Source of the DNA: Achromobacter pulmonis
GTDB lineage: Bacteria; Pseudomonadota; Gammaproteobacteria; Burkholderiales; Burkholderiaceae_B
Direction of reading: 5' to 3'
Length of the DNA: 64,000 nucleotides
Assembly (NCBI RefSeq): GCF_902859765.1
Contig: NZ_CADIJV010000019.1
Coordinates: 1 to 64,000, forward strand
Shown: piece after piece, positions 19,900 through 29,485 of the stretch
Layout of the letters: every line of letters starts with the position of its first letter
Position numbering within the stretch: the stretch's first letter is position 1
Notes under the pieces: generated by a model
The model's database searches: none
Told to the model about the DNA's origin: nothing
What the model saw: the letters and a program-made list of their open reading frames with translations, nothing else
Program-made: the position numbers and the translations under genes

Positions 19900-20448
19900 A
19901 TGAATAAACAGACCGTAACCGACCCCGCGCAGCAATATGACCTGCGCATTCTGCGGGCACTGCGCCGGATCACCCGATCCATTGCGCTGCATTCGCGCCA
20001 GTTGTCCGCGGTGAGCCACATCACCGCGCCGCAGCTGATGTGCCTGCGTACGGTCATCGCCAACGGGCCGCTGACGGCCACGGCCATCAGCCGCGAAATC
20101 CACGTCAGCCCCAGCACGGTCGTCGGCATTCTCGATCGCCTGGAAGACAAGGGGCTGATCCGCCGCGAACGCGGCCGCGAAGACCGCCGCATCGTTTTCG
20201 TGACTGCCACCGACGTCGGCCGCGAAGTCGCGCAGCAGGCGCCGTCGCCGCTGCAAAAGCACCTGGCCGACGCGCTCAACGCGTTGCCGGAGTTGGAGCA
20301 GGCCACCATCACCCTGTCGCTCGAGCGCATCGTTGCGCTCATGGAAGAAGAGAGCGGGGTCGCGACGGAAACCCAGGGCGATGTGTCGTCGCCCATCCTC
20401 GAGGTGCCCACGGGTGGCGCGCCTCCCGAATCGGGATTGGTTGTATGA
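19900..20448 (+). CDS. ectR: MarR-family regulator of ectoine synthesis EctR
   Basis: A 182-residue winged-helix MarR-family protein ('[42 protein letters not shown]' is the recognition helix and wing). It is the first gene of the ectoine operon, and its last four bases overlap the ectA start, so expression is coupled. EctR-type proteins repress ect operons in methylotrophs and other halotolerant bacteria. As part of the operon it would regulate itself, probably through the dyad at 19880-19897. The last 20 residues are low-complexity. Confidence 0.88.
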   Translation: MNKQTVTDPAQQYDLRILRALRRITRSIALHSRQLSAVSHITAPQLMCLRTVIANGPLTATAISREIHVSPSTVVGILDRLEDKGLIRRERGREDRRIVFVTATDVGREVAQQAPSPLQKHLADALNALPELEQATITLSLERIVALMEEESGVATETQGDVSSPILEVPTGGAPPESGLVV

Positions 20449-21005
20449 GAGCAAACGAACTGCACGACCCTACGAACTCAAGTGCCGTGGCGCCGGCGGC
20501 GGGCAGCAAAACGCATCAGTTGCGTGAGCCTCGCCGCAAGGACGGCGCCGCGATCCACCAGCTTGTATCCGAGTGCCCGCCACTCGACCTCAATTCCCTA
20601 TACGCGTACCTGCTCCTGTGCGAGCACAACCGCGGCACCTGCGTCCTGGCCGAAAGCGCCGGAGGACGCATCGATGGATTTATCTCCGCTTACGTGCTTG
20701 CCGACAGGCCCGACGTGTTGTTCGTCTGGCAGGTCGCCGTGCACACCCGCGCACGCGGCCAACGGTTAGGCCGCGCCATGCTTCGGGCGCTCTTGCAACG
20801 CGAGAGCCTCGCGCATGTTCGTCATCTTGAAACCACGGTGGCGCCTGACAACCAGGCCTCGCGCCGTACCTTCGCCGGCCTGGCCGGCGAGCTGGGCGCC
20901 CACGTTTCCGAGCAGCCGTTCTTCGACCGGCAATTGTTCGGGGGCGCGGACCATGACGACGAGATGTTGTTGAGGATAGGCCCGTTCACCTTGCCCGCCC
21001 CCTGA
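20445..21005 (+). CDS. ectA: L-2,4-diaminobutyrate acetyltransferase
   Basis: EctA acetylates L-2,4-diaminobutyrate with acetyl-CoA to give N-gamma-acetyl-diaminobutyrate, the second step of ectoine synthesis. The 186-residue protein has the GNAT fold, with the acetyl-CoA segment [21 protein letters not shown], preceded by '[19 protein letters not shown]', typical of EctA. The ATG overlaps the ectR stop by four bases. ectB follows after 121 bp, the longest gap in the operon. Confidence 0.95.
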   Translation: MRANELHDPTNSSAVAPAAGSKTHQLREPRRKDGAAIHQLVSECPPLDLNSLYAYLLLCEHNRGTCVLAESAGGRIDGFISAYVLADRPDVLFVWQVAVHTRARGQRLGRAMLRALLQRESLAHVRHLETTVAPDNQASRRTFAGLAGELGAHVSEQPFFDRQLFGGADHDDEMLLRIGPFTLPAP

Positions 21006-21126
21006 GGCGGCAACGCGGTCCTGTCGAAAACCGGGATGGCTTGACGTATCCGGATGCGCCTGGCGCGCATGCGGCAAGGAGTCTGGCCGTCTGTCAACTT
21101 ATGAGATGAAAGGGAGGATTAATCAC

Positions 21127-22434
21127 ATGGACTTGAAAATCTTCGACCGGATGGAGTCGGAAGTACGGGGCTATATCCGGTCGTTTCCCGTGATCTTCAG
21201 CCAGGCCAGAGGGTCGACGCTGGTCGACGAAGACGGTGGTGAGTACATCGACTTCTTCAGCGGCGCCGGTACCCTGAACTACGGCCACAACAATCCGATC
21301 CTCAAGGAAAAGCTGCTCGAGTACGTGCAGGCAGATGGCGTGGTGCATGGCCTGGACATGGCCACCAGCGCCAAGAAGCGCTTTCTCGAGACGGTCGACC
21401 GCGTGCTGCTCAAGCCGCGCAACTGGCAATACACCCTGCAGTTCACCGGCCCCACCGGCACCAATGCGGTCGAGGCGGCGCTCAAGATCGCGCGCCAGGT
21501 GAAGGGACGTCCCAATGTGATTTCCTTCACGCACGGTTTTCACGGCGTCAGCGGCGGCTCGCTGGCGGTGACCGCCAACATGAAGTTCCGCGACGCCTCC
21601 GGCTACCCGCTGGCCAATACCACTTTCATGCCCTATGACGGCTATTTCGGTCCCGACGTGGACACGATGGCGTATCTGGAGCGCATGCTGGAAGACCCCA
21701 GCAGCGGTCTGGACAAGCCCGCCGCCGTCATCGTCGAAACGGTGCAGGGCGAGGGCGGCGTCAACGTCGCCACGCTGCGCTGGCTCAAGGAACTGGACAA
21801 GCTCTGCAAGCGCCACGACATGCTGCTGATCGTGGACGATATCCAGGTCGGTTGCGGCCGCACCGGCACCTTCTTCAGCTTCGAGGCGGCCGGTATCCGT
21901 CCCGACATCATCACGCTGTCCAAGTCGCTGTCGGGCTTCGGCCTGCCGATGTCGCTGGTGCTGATGAAGCCCGAGCTCGACATCTGGAAGCCCGGCGCCC
22001 ACAGCGGCACCTTCCGCGGCAACAACCTGGCGTTCGTCACCGCCACCCAGGCGCTGGAAACCTACTGGGCCAACACCGCGTTCACCGCCGAGATCCAGCG
22101 CAAGGAGCGCCTGGTGCGCGACTGGCTGGAAAACCTGGTGCACAGCTATCCCAACGCTGGCCTGTCGGTGCGCGGCCGCGGCCTGATCCAGGGCCTGGTG
22201 AGCAACGCCGAGCCCGCGCTGGCCAACCGCATCGCCGCCAACGCTTTCAAGCGTGGCGTGGTCATTGAAACCTCGGGCGCGCATGACGAAGTGCTCAAGC
22301 TGCTGCCGGCGCTGACCATCGAGGAAGAGCTGCTGACCAAGGGCCTGGACGTGATCGAAGCCAGCGTGGCCGACGCGCTGGCCGAAGAGGGGCAGTCCGC
22401 CCGCATCCTGAAATTTGGAGGAAAACGTCAATGA
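21127..22434 (+). CDS. ectB: diaminobutyrate-2-oxoglutarate transaminase
   Basis: EctB makes L-2,4-diaminobutyrate from aspartate semialdehyde and glutamate, the first step of the pathway. The 435-residue class III aminotransferase has the PLP lysine at Lys266 (TLSKSLSGFGLPMS) and the DDIQVGCGRTG cofactor segment. Start MDLKIFDRM at 21127 has an excellent GGGAGG site about 9 bases upstream; the in-frame ATG at 21106 has none. The stop overlaps the ectC start by four bases. Confidence 0.96.
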   Translation: MDLKIFDRMESEVRGYIRSFPVIFSQARGSTLVDEDGGEYIDFFSGAGTLNYGHNNPILKEKLLEYVQADGVVHGLDMATSAKKRFLETVDRVLLKPRNWQYTLQFTGPTGTNAVEAALKIARQVKGRPNVISFTHGFHGVSGGSLAVTANMKFRDASGYPLANTTFMPYDGYFGPDVDTMAYLERMLEDPSSGLDKPAAVIVETVQGEGGVNVATLRWLKELDKLCKRHDMLLIVDDIQVGCGRTGTFFSFEAAGIRPDIITLSKSLSGFGLPMSLVLMKPELDIWKPGAHSGTFRGNNLAFVTATQALETYWANTAFTAEIQRKERLVRDWLENLVHSYPNAGLSVRGRGLIQGLVSNAEPALANRIAANAFKRGVVIETSGAHDEVLKLLPALTIEEELLTKGLDVIEASVADALAEEGQSARILKFGGKRQ

Positions 22435-22835
22435 TCGTACGCAATGTCAAAGATGTGATCGGCACCGCCGACGAAGTCCGCACTGATACCTGGGTGAGCC
22501 GCCGCGTGCTGCTCAAGAAGGATGGCATGGGTTTTTCGTTTCATGAAACCACCATCTTCCCGGGTGGCCGCACCCACATCCATTACAAGAATCACCTGGA
22601 AGCGGTCTGGTGCATCGAGGGCGACGGTTCCATCGAGACCATTGCCGACGGCAAGAAGTACGAACTCGGGCCCGGCGTGGTCTATGCCCTGAATGAACAT
22701 GACGAGCATTGGCTGTGCGGCGGCAAGGAGCCGCTGCGCGTCATCTGCGTCTTCAACCCGCCGCTGACCGGCCAGGAAGTGCATGATAAAGAAGGCGTCT
22801 ACGCCTTGCCTGAAGCCGAAGCCCAAGCGGCCTGA
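22431..22835 (+). CDS. ectC: L-ectoine synthase
   Basis: EctC closes N-gamma-acetyl-diaminobutyrate into ectoine. The 134-residue cupin retains the iron-binding residues known in the family: Glu57 (NHLEAVWCIEG), Tyr85 (GVVYALNEHDEHW) and His93. A GGAGG ribosome site lies inside the end of ectB, and the two genes overlap by four bases. Length and sequence are typical for EctC, so the product should be active. Confidence 0.97.
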   Translation: MIVRNVKDVIGTADEVRTDTWVSRRVLLKKDGMGFSFHETTIFPGGRTHIHYKNHLEAVWCIEGDGSIETIADGKKYELGPGVVYALNEHDEHWLCGGKEPLRVICVFNPPLTGQEVHDKEGVYALPEAEAQAA

Positions 22836-22850
22836 TACAAGGAGGTTCGC

Positions 22851-23777
22851 ATGATCTCACCTGCGCAGGATCCGTACGCCTCCCGTACGGATCGCAGTTC
22901 CGCCATCATTTCCCGCCAGGATCCGGTGGTCTACGAAGACGGCAAATACGCCGACGCCCTGAGCGCCGAGCAGATCGGCAGCTATGAGCGCGACGGCTTC
23001 CTGCTGCTGGAAGACCTGTTCTCCGCCGCCGAGGTGCAGGCGTTGTCGGCCGAAGTCGAGCGCATGACGCGCGACCCGTCGATTGTCCGCCGCGAAGAAT
23101 CGATCACCGAGCCGGGCAGCAACGCGGTCCGCTCGATTTTCATGGTGCACGTGCTCAACCCGGTGTTGGCGCGCCTGGTGCGCGATCCGCGGCTGGTCAA
23201 CGTGGCGCGCCAGATCCTGGGCTCGGAAGTCTACATCCACCAGTCCCGCGCCAACATGAAGCCGGGCTTCAAGGGCAAGGAGTTCTATTGGCACTCCGAC
23301 TTCGAGACCTGGCATGTGGAAGATGGCATGCCGTCGATGCGCGCGCTGAGCTGCTCGGTGCTACTGACCGAGAACAACGATTGCAACGGCCCGCTGATGC
23401 TGGTGCCGGGGTCGCATCGCCAGTTCATCTCGTGCGTCGGCGAGACGCCCAATGAGCACTACAAGCAGTCGCTCAAGAAGCAGGAGTACGGCGTGCCGGA
23501 TCCGGTCAGCCTGCAACTGCTGGTCGAACAGGGCGGTATTCGCTCCATGACTGCCAAGGCGGGTTCGGTGGTGTTCTTCGACTGCAACACCATGCATGGC
23601 TCCAACAGCAACATTTCGCCGTGGCCGCGCGCCAATGTGTTCATGGTCTACAACAGCATGGAAAACACGCTGGAACCGCCCAAGTACGGCCTGACCCCGC
23701 GTCCGGAGCATATCGCCACGCGCAAGGCGTTCAAGGCGGTGACGCCGCTGGACACGCTGAAGTTGGTTGGCGGCTGA
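22851..23777 (+). CDS. ectD: ectoine hydroxylase
   Basis: EctD is a 2-oxoglutarate and iron-dependent dioxygenase converting ectoine to 5-hydroxyectoine. The 308-residue protein has the signature FYWHSDFETWHVEDGMP. Iron ligands are His148, Asp150 and His249 (DCNTMHGSN). The ATG has an AAGGAGG site 5-6 bases upstream, only 15 bp after ectC. It is the last gene of the operon and is followed by a strong terminator. No dedicated aspartokinase (ask_ect) is present. Confidence 0.97.
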   Translation: MISPAQDPYASRTDRSSAIISRQDPVVYEDGKYADALSAEQIGSYERDGFLLLEDLFSAAEVQALSAEVERMTRDPSIVRREESITEPGSNAVRSIFMVHVLNPVLARLVRDPRLVNVARQILGSEVYIHQSRANMKPGFKGKEFYWHSDFETWHVEDGMPSMRALSCSVLLTENNDCNGPLMLVPGSHRQFISCVGETPNEHYKQSLKKQEYGVPDPVSLQLLVEQGGIRSMTAKAGSVVFFDCNTMHGSNSNISPWPRANVFMVYNSMENTLEPPKYGLTPRPEHIATRKAFKAVTPLDTLKLVGG

Positions 23778-23817
23778 CGTCAAGGCAATCTGCCCAGGGC
23801 GCTTGCCAGCGCCCGCA

Positions 23818-23845
23818 GCCCAGGCCCGTGGCCTGGGCTTTTTTT
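23818..23845 (+). terminator. intrinsic terminator of the ectoine operon
   Basis: GCCCAGGCC (23818-23826) pairs with GGCCTGGGC (23830-23838) around a 3-nt loop and is followed by seven T (23839-23845). It is 41 bp after the ectD stop. Confidence 0.9.
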
Positions 23846-23893
23846 CGTCCTTCCGCTATGCTCTCGGTCCTTGCCTTGCCGGAATCCGCCGCC

Positions 23894-24766
23894 ATGTCCG
23901 CCCGTATCCTCAGCCTGCATATCTACCCGGTCAAATCCTGTGCCGGCATCGATCTGGACGAGTCGCCGCTGGATCGGGCCGGCCTGGCGCATGATCGCCG
24001 CTGGATGCTGGTGGGCGCCGACGGCCAGTTCATGACGCAGCGCCAGTGGCCCGCCATGGCCCTGATCCGCACGGCGCTCTCGGCCGACGCGCTGCGGCTG
24101 TCGGCGCCGGGCATGGCGGACCTGCTGGTGCCGCTGGATGGTTCGGCGCTGCAGGCCGATGTCGAAACGGTCGGCGTATGGAAGGACACCCTCCAGGCGC
24201 GGCGCGAAAGCGCCGCCGCCGCGCAATGGTGCTCGGACTTTCTCAAGACGCCTTGCCGCCTGTACAAGGTCGATGCCAGCGCCACGCGGCCGGCCAAGCC
24301 GGAGTGGGTGGACCAATGGAGCGCCGGCCATCCTGACCTGGCTGCCCGCTTCGGGGGCGATCACTTCTTCGGCTTTGCCGACGGCTTTCCCCTGCTGGTG
24401 GCGAACCAGGCGTCGCTCGACGATCTGAATGCCCGCCTGCGGGCCAAGGGGGTGGCGCCGGTGCCGATGGACCGGTTCCGGCCCAATATCGTGGTGCAGG
24501 GTGAATGGGAAGCCTTCGAGGAAGACCATACCGCCATGATTTCCGTGGGCGCGGTCGGCATGGCGTTCGTCAAGCCGTGCACGCGTTGCTCGATTCCCGA
24601 CATCGACCCGCTCACCGCCGTGCAGCACGACGAGCCGGGCCGTACGCTGGCGGGCTACCGCAACCTGGAGATCGGGGTGGTGTTCGGCCAGAACGCGATT
24701 GTCGACGCTCCGGCTGGCGCGCGCCTGAAAGTGGGCGACGCGGTCGAGATCGAGCTGGATTTCTAG
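23894..24766 (+). CDS. MOSC-domain protein
   Basis: A 290-residue protein with an N-terminal MOSC_N beta-barrel ('[33 protein letters not shown]') and a C-terminal MOSC domain including 'FRPNIVV' and the cysteine motif [13 protein letters not shown]. Such proteins (YcbX, mARC) bind the molybdenum cofactor through that cysteine and reduce N-hydroxylated bases. This one lacks the C-terminal ferredoxin domain of YcbX, so it needs an external electron donor. Start [12 protein letters not shown] at 23894 is chosen by family fit; a Met 12 codons upstream is possible. Confidence 0.88.
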   Translation: MSARILSLHIYPVKSCAGIDLDESPLDRAGLAHDRRWMLVGADGQFMTQRQWPAMALIRTALSADALRLSAPGMADLLVPLDGSALQADVETVGVWKDTLQARRESAAAAQWCSDFLKTPCRLYKVDASATRPAKPEWVDQWSAGHPDLAARFGGDHFFGFADGFPLLVANQASLDDLNARLRAKGVAPVPMDRFRPNIVVQGEWEAFEEDHTAMISVGAVGMAFVKPCTRCSIPDIDPLTAVQHDEPGRTLAGYRNLEIGVVFGQNAIVDAPAGARLKVGDAVEIELDF

Positions 24767-25007
24767 GCGACGGGGCCCGGGGGCGGAAGGACCCGGCCGC
24801 GGGTCCGGGGCTATGGTCAATGCCGCCATGTGGCGGCAGACGCCGCGATGGGCCGGTTGGTCGCGCAAAAACTATAGAATACCGGCTGCCGGCGGCAAAA
24901 CCGGTTGCCGTCCGGCGGCATGCCCGCGAATGCTCGCCAGTCGCGGGCGCTTTCGCATTCATCGCATTACATCGCGTTCCGGCACGCGATACCAGGATAT
25001 TCCCATC

Positions 25008-25376
25008 ATGCAACGCATCATGCTGCGGGCCAAGCTGCACCGCGTCACGGTCACCGAAGCCGACCTCCACTACGAAGGCTCTTGCGGCATCGACGAAGAC
25101 CTGCTGGACGCTGCCGGCATGCGCGAGTTCGAACGTATCGAGCTCTACAACATCAACAACGGCGAGCGCTTCGACACCTACATCATCAAGGCCGCCCGCG
25201 GCAGCGGCATCATCTCGCTCAATGGCGCGGCCGCGCGGCGCGCCCAGGTCGGCGACCTGATGATCATCTGCACCTACGGGCCGATGTCCGAAGACGAATC
25301 CGCCACCCACAAGCCGCAGGTCGTGCTGGTGGACGACGCCAACCGCGTCAAGGAAATCCGCAAGTTCCCGGCCTGA
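25008..25376 (+). CDS. panD: aspartate 1-decarboxylase
   Basis: PanD makes beta-alanine for pantothenate and coenzyme A. The 122-residue proenzyme begins [20 protein letters not shown] and has the self-cleavage site Gly24-Ser25 in HYEGSCGID; Ser25 becomes the pyruvoyl cofactor. Tyr58-region and the C-terminal '[15 protein letters not shown]' are conserved. A TATAGAAT element at 24873-24880 may be its -10 box. The gene stands alone, without panB or panC. Confidence 0.96.
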   Translation: MQRIMLRAKLHRVTVTEADLHYEGSCGIDEDLLDAAGMREFERIELYNINNGERFDTYIIKAARGSGIISLNGAAARRAQVGDLMIICTYGPMSEDESATHKPQVVLVDDANRVKEIRKFPA

Positions 25377-25441
25377 GGCCGGGCCGCGCGGCGCGTCCAG
25401 CGATGCGCCGTCAACCCTGATCCCCCCTGATACGTTTCATC

Positions 25442-26488
25442 ATGAGCTTCCAGGTCATCATCCAACCCAGCAAGCATCAATTCCCGGTCGAGCCGGGCCA
25501 GACCGTGCTCGACGGCGCCCTGGCTGCCGGCATCGTGCTGCCCTATAGCTGCCGCAACGGCGCCTGCTCCACCTGCAAGGGCAAAGTGGTGTCAGGGGAG
25601 TTCGACGCCGGCCAGTACCCCGCGCAGATCCTGTCGCCCGAGGAACTGGCCGACGGCTACACCCTGTTCTGTCAGGCCCGGCCCGCTTCCGACATGGTGG
25701 TCGAATCCACCGAAGTGCGGCTGGCCAGCGATATCCAGATCCGCAAGCTGCCTTCGCGAGTGCAGACGATGGAAAAGGCGGCGCCCGACGTGGTCGTGCT
25801 CAAGCTGCAACTGCCCGCGTCGGAGCAGTTCCGCTACTACGCCGGCCAGTACATCGAGATCATCCTCAAGGACGGCCGCCGCCGCAGTTATTCCATGGCC
25901 GGCGCGCCGCACACCGGCAGCCCGCTGGAGCTGCACATCCGTCACCTGCCCGGCGGCGTGTTCACCGACCACGTGTTCGGCGCCGGCGACACGCAGATGA
26001 AAGAGCGCGAAATCCTGCGCCTGGAAGGCCCGTTCGGGTCGTTCTTCCTGCGCGAAGACAGCGACAAGCCGATCATTCTGCTGGCCAGCGGCACGGGTTT
26101 CGCGCCGGTCAAGGCCATCGTCGAGCACATGATCCACAAGAATATCCGGCGGCCGGTTGCGCTGTACTGGGGCGGTCGGCGTCCGCGCGATCTGTACATG
26201 GACGCGCTGGCGCAGTCGTGGGCGCGTGACCTGCCGGACTTCCGCTATGTGCCGGTGGTCTCCAACGCGCTCGAGGAAGATGGCTGGAGCGGACGCGACG
26301 GTTTCGTCCACGACGCGGTGATGCATGACATCCCCGATATGTCCGGCTATCAGGTCTACGCCTGCGGCGCGCCGCCCATGGTCGATGCCGCGCGGCGCGA
26401 ATTCAGCGCCCAGCGCGGCCTGCCGGCCGAAGAGTTCTACGCGGACGCGTTCACGTCCGAGGCCGATCTGGCGAAAGCCGCGACTTGA
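25442..26488 (+). CDS. CDP-6-deoxy-delta-3,4-glucoseen reductase-like ferredoxin/FAD reductase
   Basis: A 348-residue two-domain electron-transfer protein. Residues 1-90 are a plant-type [2Fe-2S] ferredoxin with ligands Cys37, Cys42, Cys45 and Cys77. Residues about 100-340 form a ferredoxin-NADP reductase module with the FAD motif RRRSYSMAG, the NAD site LLASGTGFAPVKAIVEHM and C-terminal CGAPPMVDAA. Database neighbours of this architecture in betaproteobacteria are usually named CDP-6-deoxyglucoseen reductase (AscD/E3-like), but no deoxysugar genes are near. It more likely serves an unidentified oxygenase or reductase. Confidence 0.85.
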   Translation: MSFQVIIQPSKHQFPVEPGQTVLDGALAAGIVLPYSCRNGACSTCKGKVVSGEFDAGQYPAQILSPEELADGYTLFCQARPASDMVVESTEVRLASDIQIRKLPSRVQTMEKAAPDVVVLKLQLPASEQFRYYAGQYIEIILKDGRRRSYSMAGAPHTGSPLELHIRHLPGGVFTDHVFGAGDTQMKEREILRLEGPFGSFFLREDSDKPIILLASGTGFAPVKAIVEHMIHKNIRRPVALYWGGRRPRDLYMDALAQSWARDLPDFRYVPVVSNALEEDGWSGRDGFVHDAVMHDIPDMSGYQVYACGAPPMVDAARREFSAQRGLPAEEFYADAFTSEADLAKAAT

Positions 26489-26513
26489 TCGATATCAGGC
26501 GGCCGCCAATCGA

Positions 26514-26564
26514 AGGGGAGGGATCCGGCAACGACGGGTTCCTTCCCTTTTTTTGATGACGGCG
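26514..26564 (+). terminator. probable intrinsic terminator after the ferredoxin reductase gene
   Basis: GGGGAGGGATCC (from 26515) pairs imperfectly with GGTTCCTTCCC (26547-26557), with two mismatches, and is followed by a run of T. The position, about 30 bp after the stop codon, fits termination. Confidence 0.5.
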
Positions 26565-26680
26565 GGCGTAGGCGAGGGCGGGGCGCCGGGGTAAACTGCG
26601 GTGTCATCTGGCAGCGGCTTGCCGCGGGAGGCGGACATCGTGTCCGTGGGCCCAGCGGGTACGCAGGGAGCAATGCGGGC

Positions 26681-27937
26681 ATGAAAGTAGCGGTATTGGG
26701 TAGCGGCATCATCGGAATCTCCAGCGCCTGGTGGTTGAGCCAGGCCGGCCACGACGTCGTGGTCATCGACCGCTGCACCGGACCCGCCCAGGAGACCAGC
26801 CTCGCCAACGGCGCGCAGATCTCGGTCTCCTACGCCGAGCCCTGGGCCAATCCGCAGGCGCCCCTGAAGCTGCTCAAGTGGATGTTCCAGGACAACGCGC
26901 CGCTGCTGTTCCGTCCGCAACTGGACTGGCGTCAATGGATGTGGGGCCTGGCGTTCCTGCGCGAGTGCCTGCCGGGCCGCCTGGCGCCGAACATCCGCGC
27001 CATGGTCCGCATGGCCGAATACAGCCGCGCCACCTTGCGCGGCATGCGCGCCGAACTCGGCATCGAATACGACCACCTCGAACGCGGCATCCTGAATTTC
27101 TATCGCGATCCCCACGAATTCGAGAATTCCCAGCGCGCCGCCGGCCTGATGCGCGATTTCGGCGTCGAGCGGCGGGTAGTGTCGGCCGACGAGGTGGTCG
27201 CCATCGAGCCGGCACTGGCGCCGCATCGCGGCACCATCGTCGGCGGCGACTACACCCCCGAAGACGAAAGCGGCGACGTCCACCTGTTCACGGTGGCGCT
27301 GGCCGAACGCTGCGCGCGCGCCGGCGTCGAATTCCGCTACAGCACCCGTGTCACGCGCCTGGTCACGCAGGGCGGTGCGGTGCAGAGCGTGGAGCTGATC
27401 GAGCCCGATGGCCGCTACGCCACCCTGGCGGCCGACGCCTACGTCGTGGCGATGGGCAGTTTCAGCCCGTCGCTGCTGCGGCCGCTGGGCATTCCATGCA
27501 ATGTCTATCCGGCCAAGGGCTACTCGGCCACCTTCCCGGTCCTGAAGCCGGACGGCGCGCCCACGGTCAGCCTGACGGACAGCAGCCACAAAGTGGTGTT
27601 CTCGCGCCTGGGCGACCGCCTGCGCATGGCCGGCACCGCGGAGCTGTCGGGCTATTCGCGCGAACTCAATACCGGCCGCTGCGAGGCCATGACGCGGCTG
27701 GCCCGCGAACTCTTTCCCGACGCGCTCGACTTCGAACGCGTCAGTTACTGGTCGGGCCTGCGCCCGTCCACCCCCTCGAACGTGCCCATCATCGGCCGCA
27801 GCCATATCCCCAATTTGTATGTCAATACCGGACACGGTACTCTCGGCTGGACGATGGGCGTCGGCTCGGGCCGGGCGCTGGCCGATCTGCTGAGCGGACG
27901 TCGTCCAGAACCGGAATTCCCTTTTCTTGGTCTATGA
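26681..27937 (+). CDS. dadA: D-amino acid dehydrogenase small subunit
   Basis: DadA is a FAD-dependent enzyme at the inner membrane that oxidises D-amino acids, chiefly D-alanine, feeding electrons to quinones. The 418-residue protein begins with the dinucleotide fold VLGSGIIGISSAWWLSQAGHDVVVID. The conserved C-terminal FAD segment is 'WSGLRPSTPSNVPIIGRS' to 'NLYVNTGHGTLGWTMGVGSG'. No alanine racemase (dadX) or Lrp-type regulator is adjacent. The next gene begins only 5 bp later. Confidence 0.94.
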   Translation: MKVAVLGSGIIGISSAWWLSQAGHDVVVIDRCTGPAQETSLANGAQISVSYAEPWANPQAPLKLLKWMFQDNAPLLFRPQLDWRQWMWGLAFLRECLPGRLAPNIRAMVRMAEYSRATLRGMRAELGIEYDHLERGILNFYRDPHEFENSQRAAGLMRDFGVERRVVSADEVVAIEPALAPHRGTIVGGDYTPEDESGDVHLFTVALAERCARAGVEFRYSTRVTRLVTQGGAVQSVELIEPDGRYATLAADAYVVAMGSFSPSLLRPLGIPCNVYPAKGYSATFPVLKPDGAPTVSLTDSSHKVVFSRLGDRLRMAGTAELSGYSRELNTGRCEAMTRLARELFPDALDFERVSYWSGLRPSTPSNVPIIGRSHIPNLYVNTGHGTLGWTMGVGSGRALADLLSGRRPEPEFPFLGL

Positions 27938-27941
27938 ACCT

Positions 27942-29282
27942 ATGAAGAAATTGCAATTGGCGGGCGTTGCCCGCGCACTGTTCGCCAGCCGGCGGGCATG
28001 GGTGTTTGGCGCCGCCATGGCGGTCGCAGGCGCGGTCCACGCGGCACCCGTCGAAATCCAGGTCTGGCACACCCTGCCGGACGCGAACAAGGCCGAGTTC
28101 GAGAAGCTGGCCAAGCAGTACAACAAGGAGCAGGACCAGGTCAAAGTGGTCCTGCGCGCCTTCCCGACGCAGGCGCAACTGCAGCAGGAAGCGACCGCCG
28201 CGGTCAAGGCCAAGAAGGCCCCCAACCTGGTGCAACTGAACGACAACCATTCGCCGGAAGTCGTGGCCGAGCACAAGGCGATCCTGCCGATGTACGAATT
28301 GCTGGCCAAGTATCCGGTCAAGGACCTGAACTGGTTCGTGCCGGCCACCAGCAGCTTCATTCGTGACAGCAAGGGACGCCTGCTGGCTTTCCCCTGGATG
28401 GCCGAAATACCGGTGATGTTCTACAACACCGCCGCCTACAAGAAGGCCGGCCTCGATCCCGACAAGCCTGCCCGCACCTGGACCGGCCTGCAGGGCGAGC
28501 TGCTGAAGCTGCGCGATGTGGCCGATCTCGACTGTCCCTACGCTTCGAGCGACCAGGTGGCGATCCACCTGGAAAACCTGGCGCCGGTCAATAACCAGCC
28601 CTACACCAGCAACAACAATGGCCTTGACGCCATCACCAAGAAGAGCGCCGCGCCGGCGATGCAGTTCGATACGCTTTACATGCGCCATGTGTCGCTCATG
28701 GTCAGCTGGAAGCGTTCGCTGCTGTTCATGGCGCACTCTGCCGACAACACCGCCGACAAGCTTTTCGCCAAGGGCGAATGCGCCGTGCTGACCGGCAATT
28801 CGGGGTCGTTCGGACAATTCCTGAATACCAAGTCGCTGTCGTTCGGCGTGGCGCCGTTGCCGTATTACGATCAGGTCACCAAGAACGGCGGCCAGCCGTT
28901 CGTCAGCGGTTCGGCGCTGTGGGCGCTTGGCGGCCATCCGCAGGCCGAAGAGAAGGCCACGGCGCAGTTCCTGGCCTGGCTGTCCAAGCCTGTCATTGCG
29001 GCCGAGTGGCACCAGCGGACCGGCTATCTGCCGCTGACCGAAGCCGCCTTCCGCGCCTCGGACGTGTCGTTCTACAAGCGCATCCCCGGCGCCCAGGCGG
29101 TGGTCGCGTCCATGAGCAACCGTCCGGCGGCCAACAGCCGCGGTTTCCGCATGGCCCACTATGACCGCATCGAGCCGGTGTTCAACCAGCAGCTCAACGA
29201 TGCGTTCGACGGCAAGACGCCGCCGGTGGCGGCGTTGAACAACGCGGCCAGCCAGGCGCGCAGCATCGCCGCGCAGCGTTAA
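27942..29282 (+). CDS. UgpB-like ABC transporter substrate-binding protein
   Basis: A 446-residue periplasmic binding protein of family 1, similar to UgpB for sn-glycerol-3-phosphate. The signal peptide ends near VHA-APVEIQVWHTL, which is the typical mature start of UgpB ('W.H...G'). Further matches are 'AAVKAKKAPNLVQLNDNHSPEVV' and the C-terminal 'KRIPGAQAVVASM'. It follows dadA by 5 bp and ends at a strong terminator, but no permease or ATPase gene is in the window. The ligand could be glycerol-3-phosphate or its diesters, but could also be an amino compound given dadA. Confidence 0.82.
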   Translation: MKKLQLAGVARALFASRRAWVFGAAMAVAGAVHAAPVEIQVWHTLPDANKAEFEKLAKQYNKEQDQVKVVLRAFPTQAQLQQEATAAVKAKKAPNLVQLNDNHSPEVVAEHKAILPMYELLAKYPVKDLNWFVPATSSFIRDSKGRLLAFPWMAEIPVMFYNTAAYKKAGLDPDKPARTWTGLQGELLKLRDVADLDCPYASSDQVAIHLENLAPVNNQPYTSNNNGLDAITKKSAAPAMQFDTLYMRHVSLMVSWKRSLLFMAHSADNTADKLFAKGECAVLTGNSGSFGQFLNTKSLSFGVAPLPYYDQVTKNGGQPFVSGSALWALGGHPQAEEKATAQFLAWLSKPVIAAEWHQRTGYLPLTEAAFRASDVSFYKRIPGAQAVVASMSNRPAANSRGFRMAHYDRIEPVFNQQLNDAFDGKTPPVAALNNAASQARSIAAQR

Positions 29283-29330
29283 GGCCAGGCGCATCGGCTG
29301 GCGCGATCGCACCGGCCGCTACCCGTCCGC

Positions 29331-29358
29331 AAGCCCGGTTGCCAGACCGGGCTTTTTG
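29331..29358 (+). terminator. intrinsic terminator of dadA-ugpB-like unit
   Basis: AAGCCCGGT (29331-29339) pairs with ACCGGGCTT (29346-29354) around a 6-nt loop and continues into a T-run. It lies about 50 bp after the binding-protein stop codon. Confidence 0.85.
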
Positions 29359-29485
29359 CTGCCCGGAGCCGGTGGGGCAATCCGGTCCATGCGTATATGC
29401 CGATCTACCCGCGCGGCGGGCGCGCCGCCACCATGTCGCCGAGGCGGCCCGCTGTCGGATCGCCATGACCCGGGGAGGCGATGCC

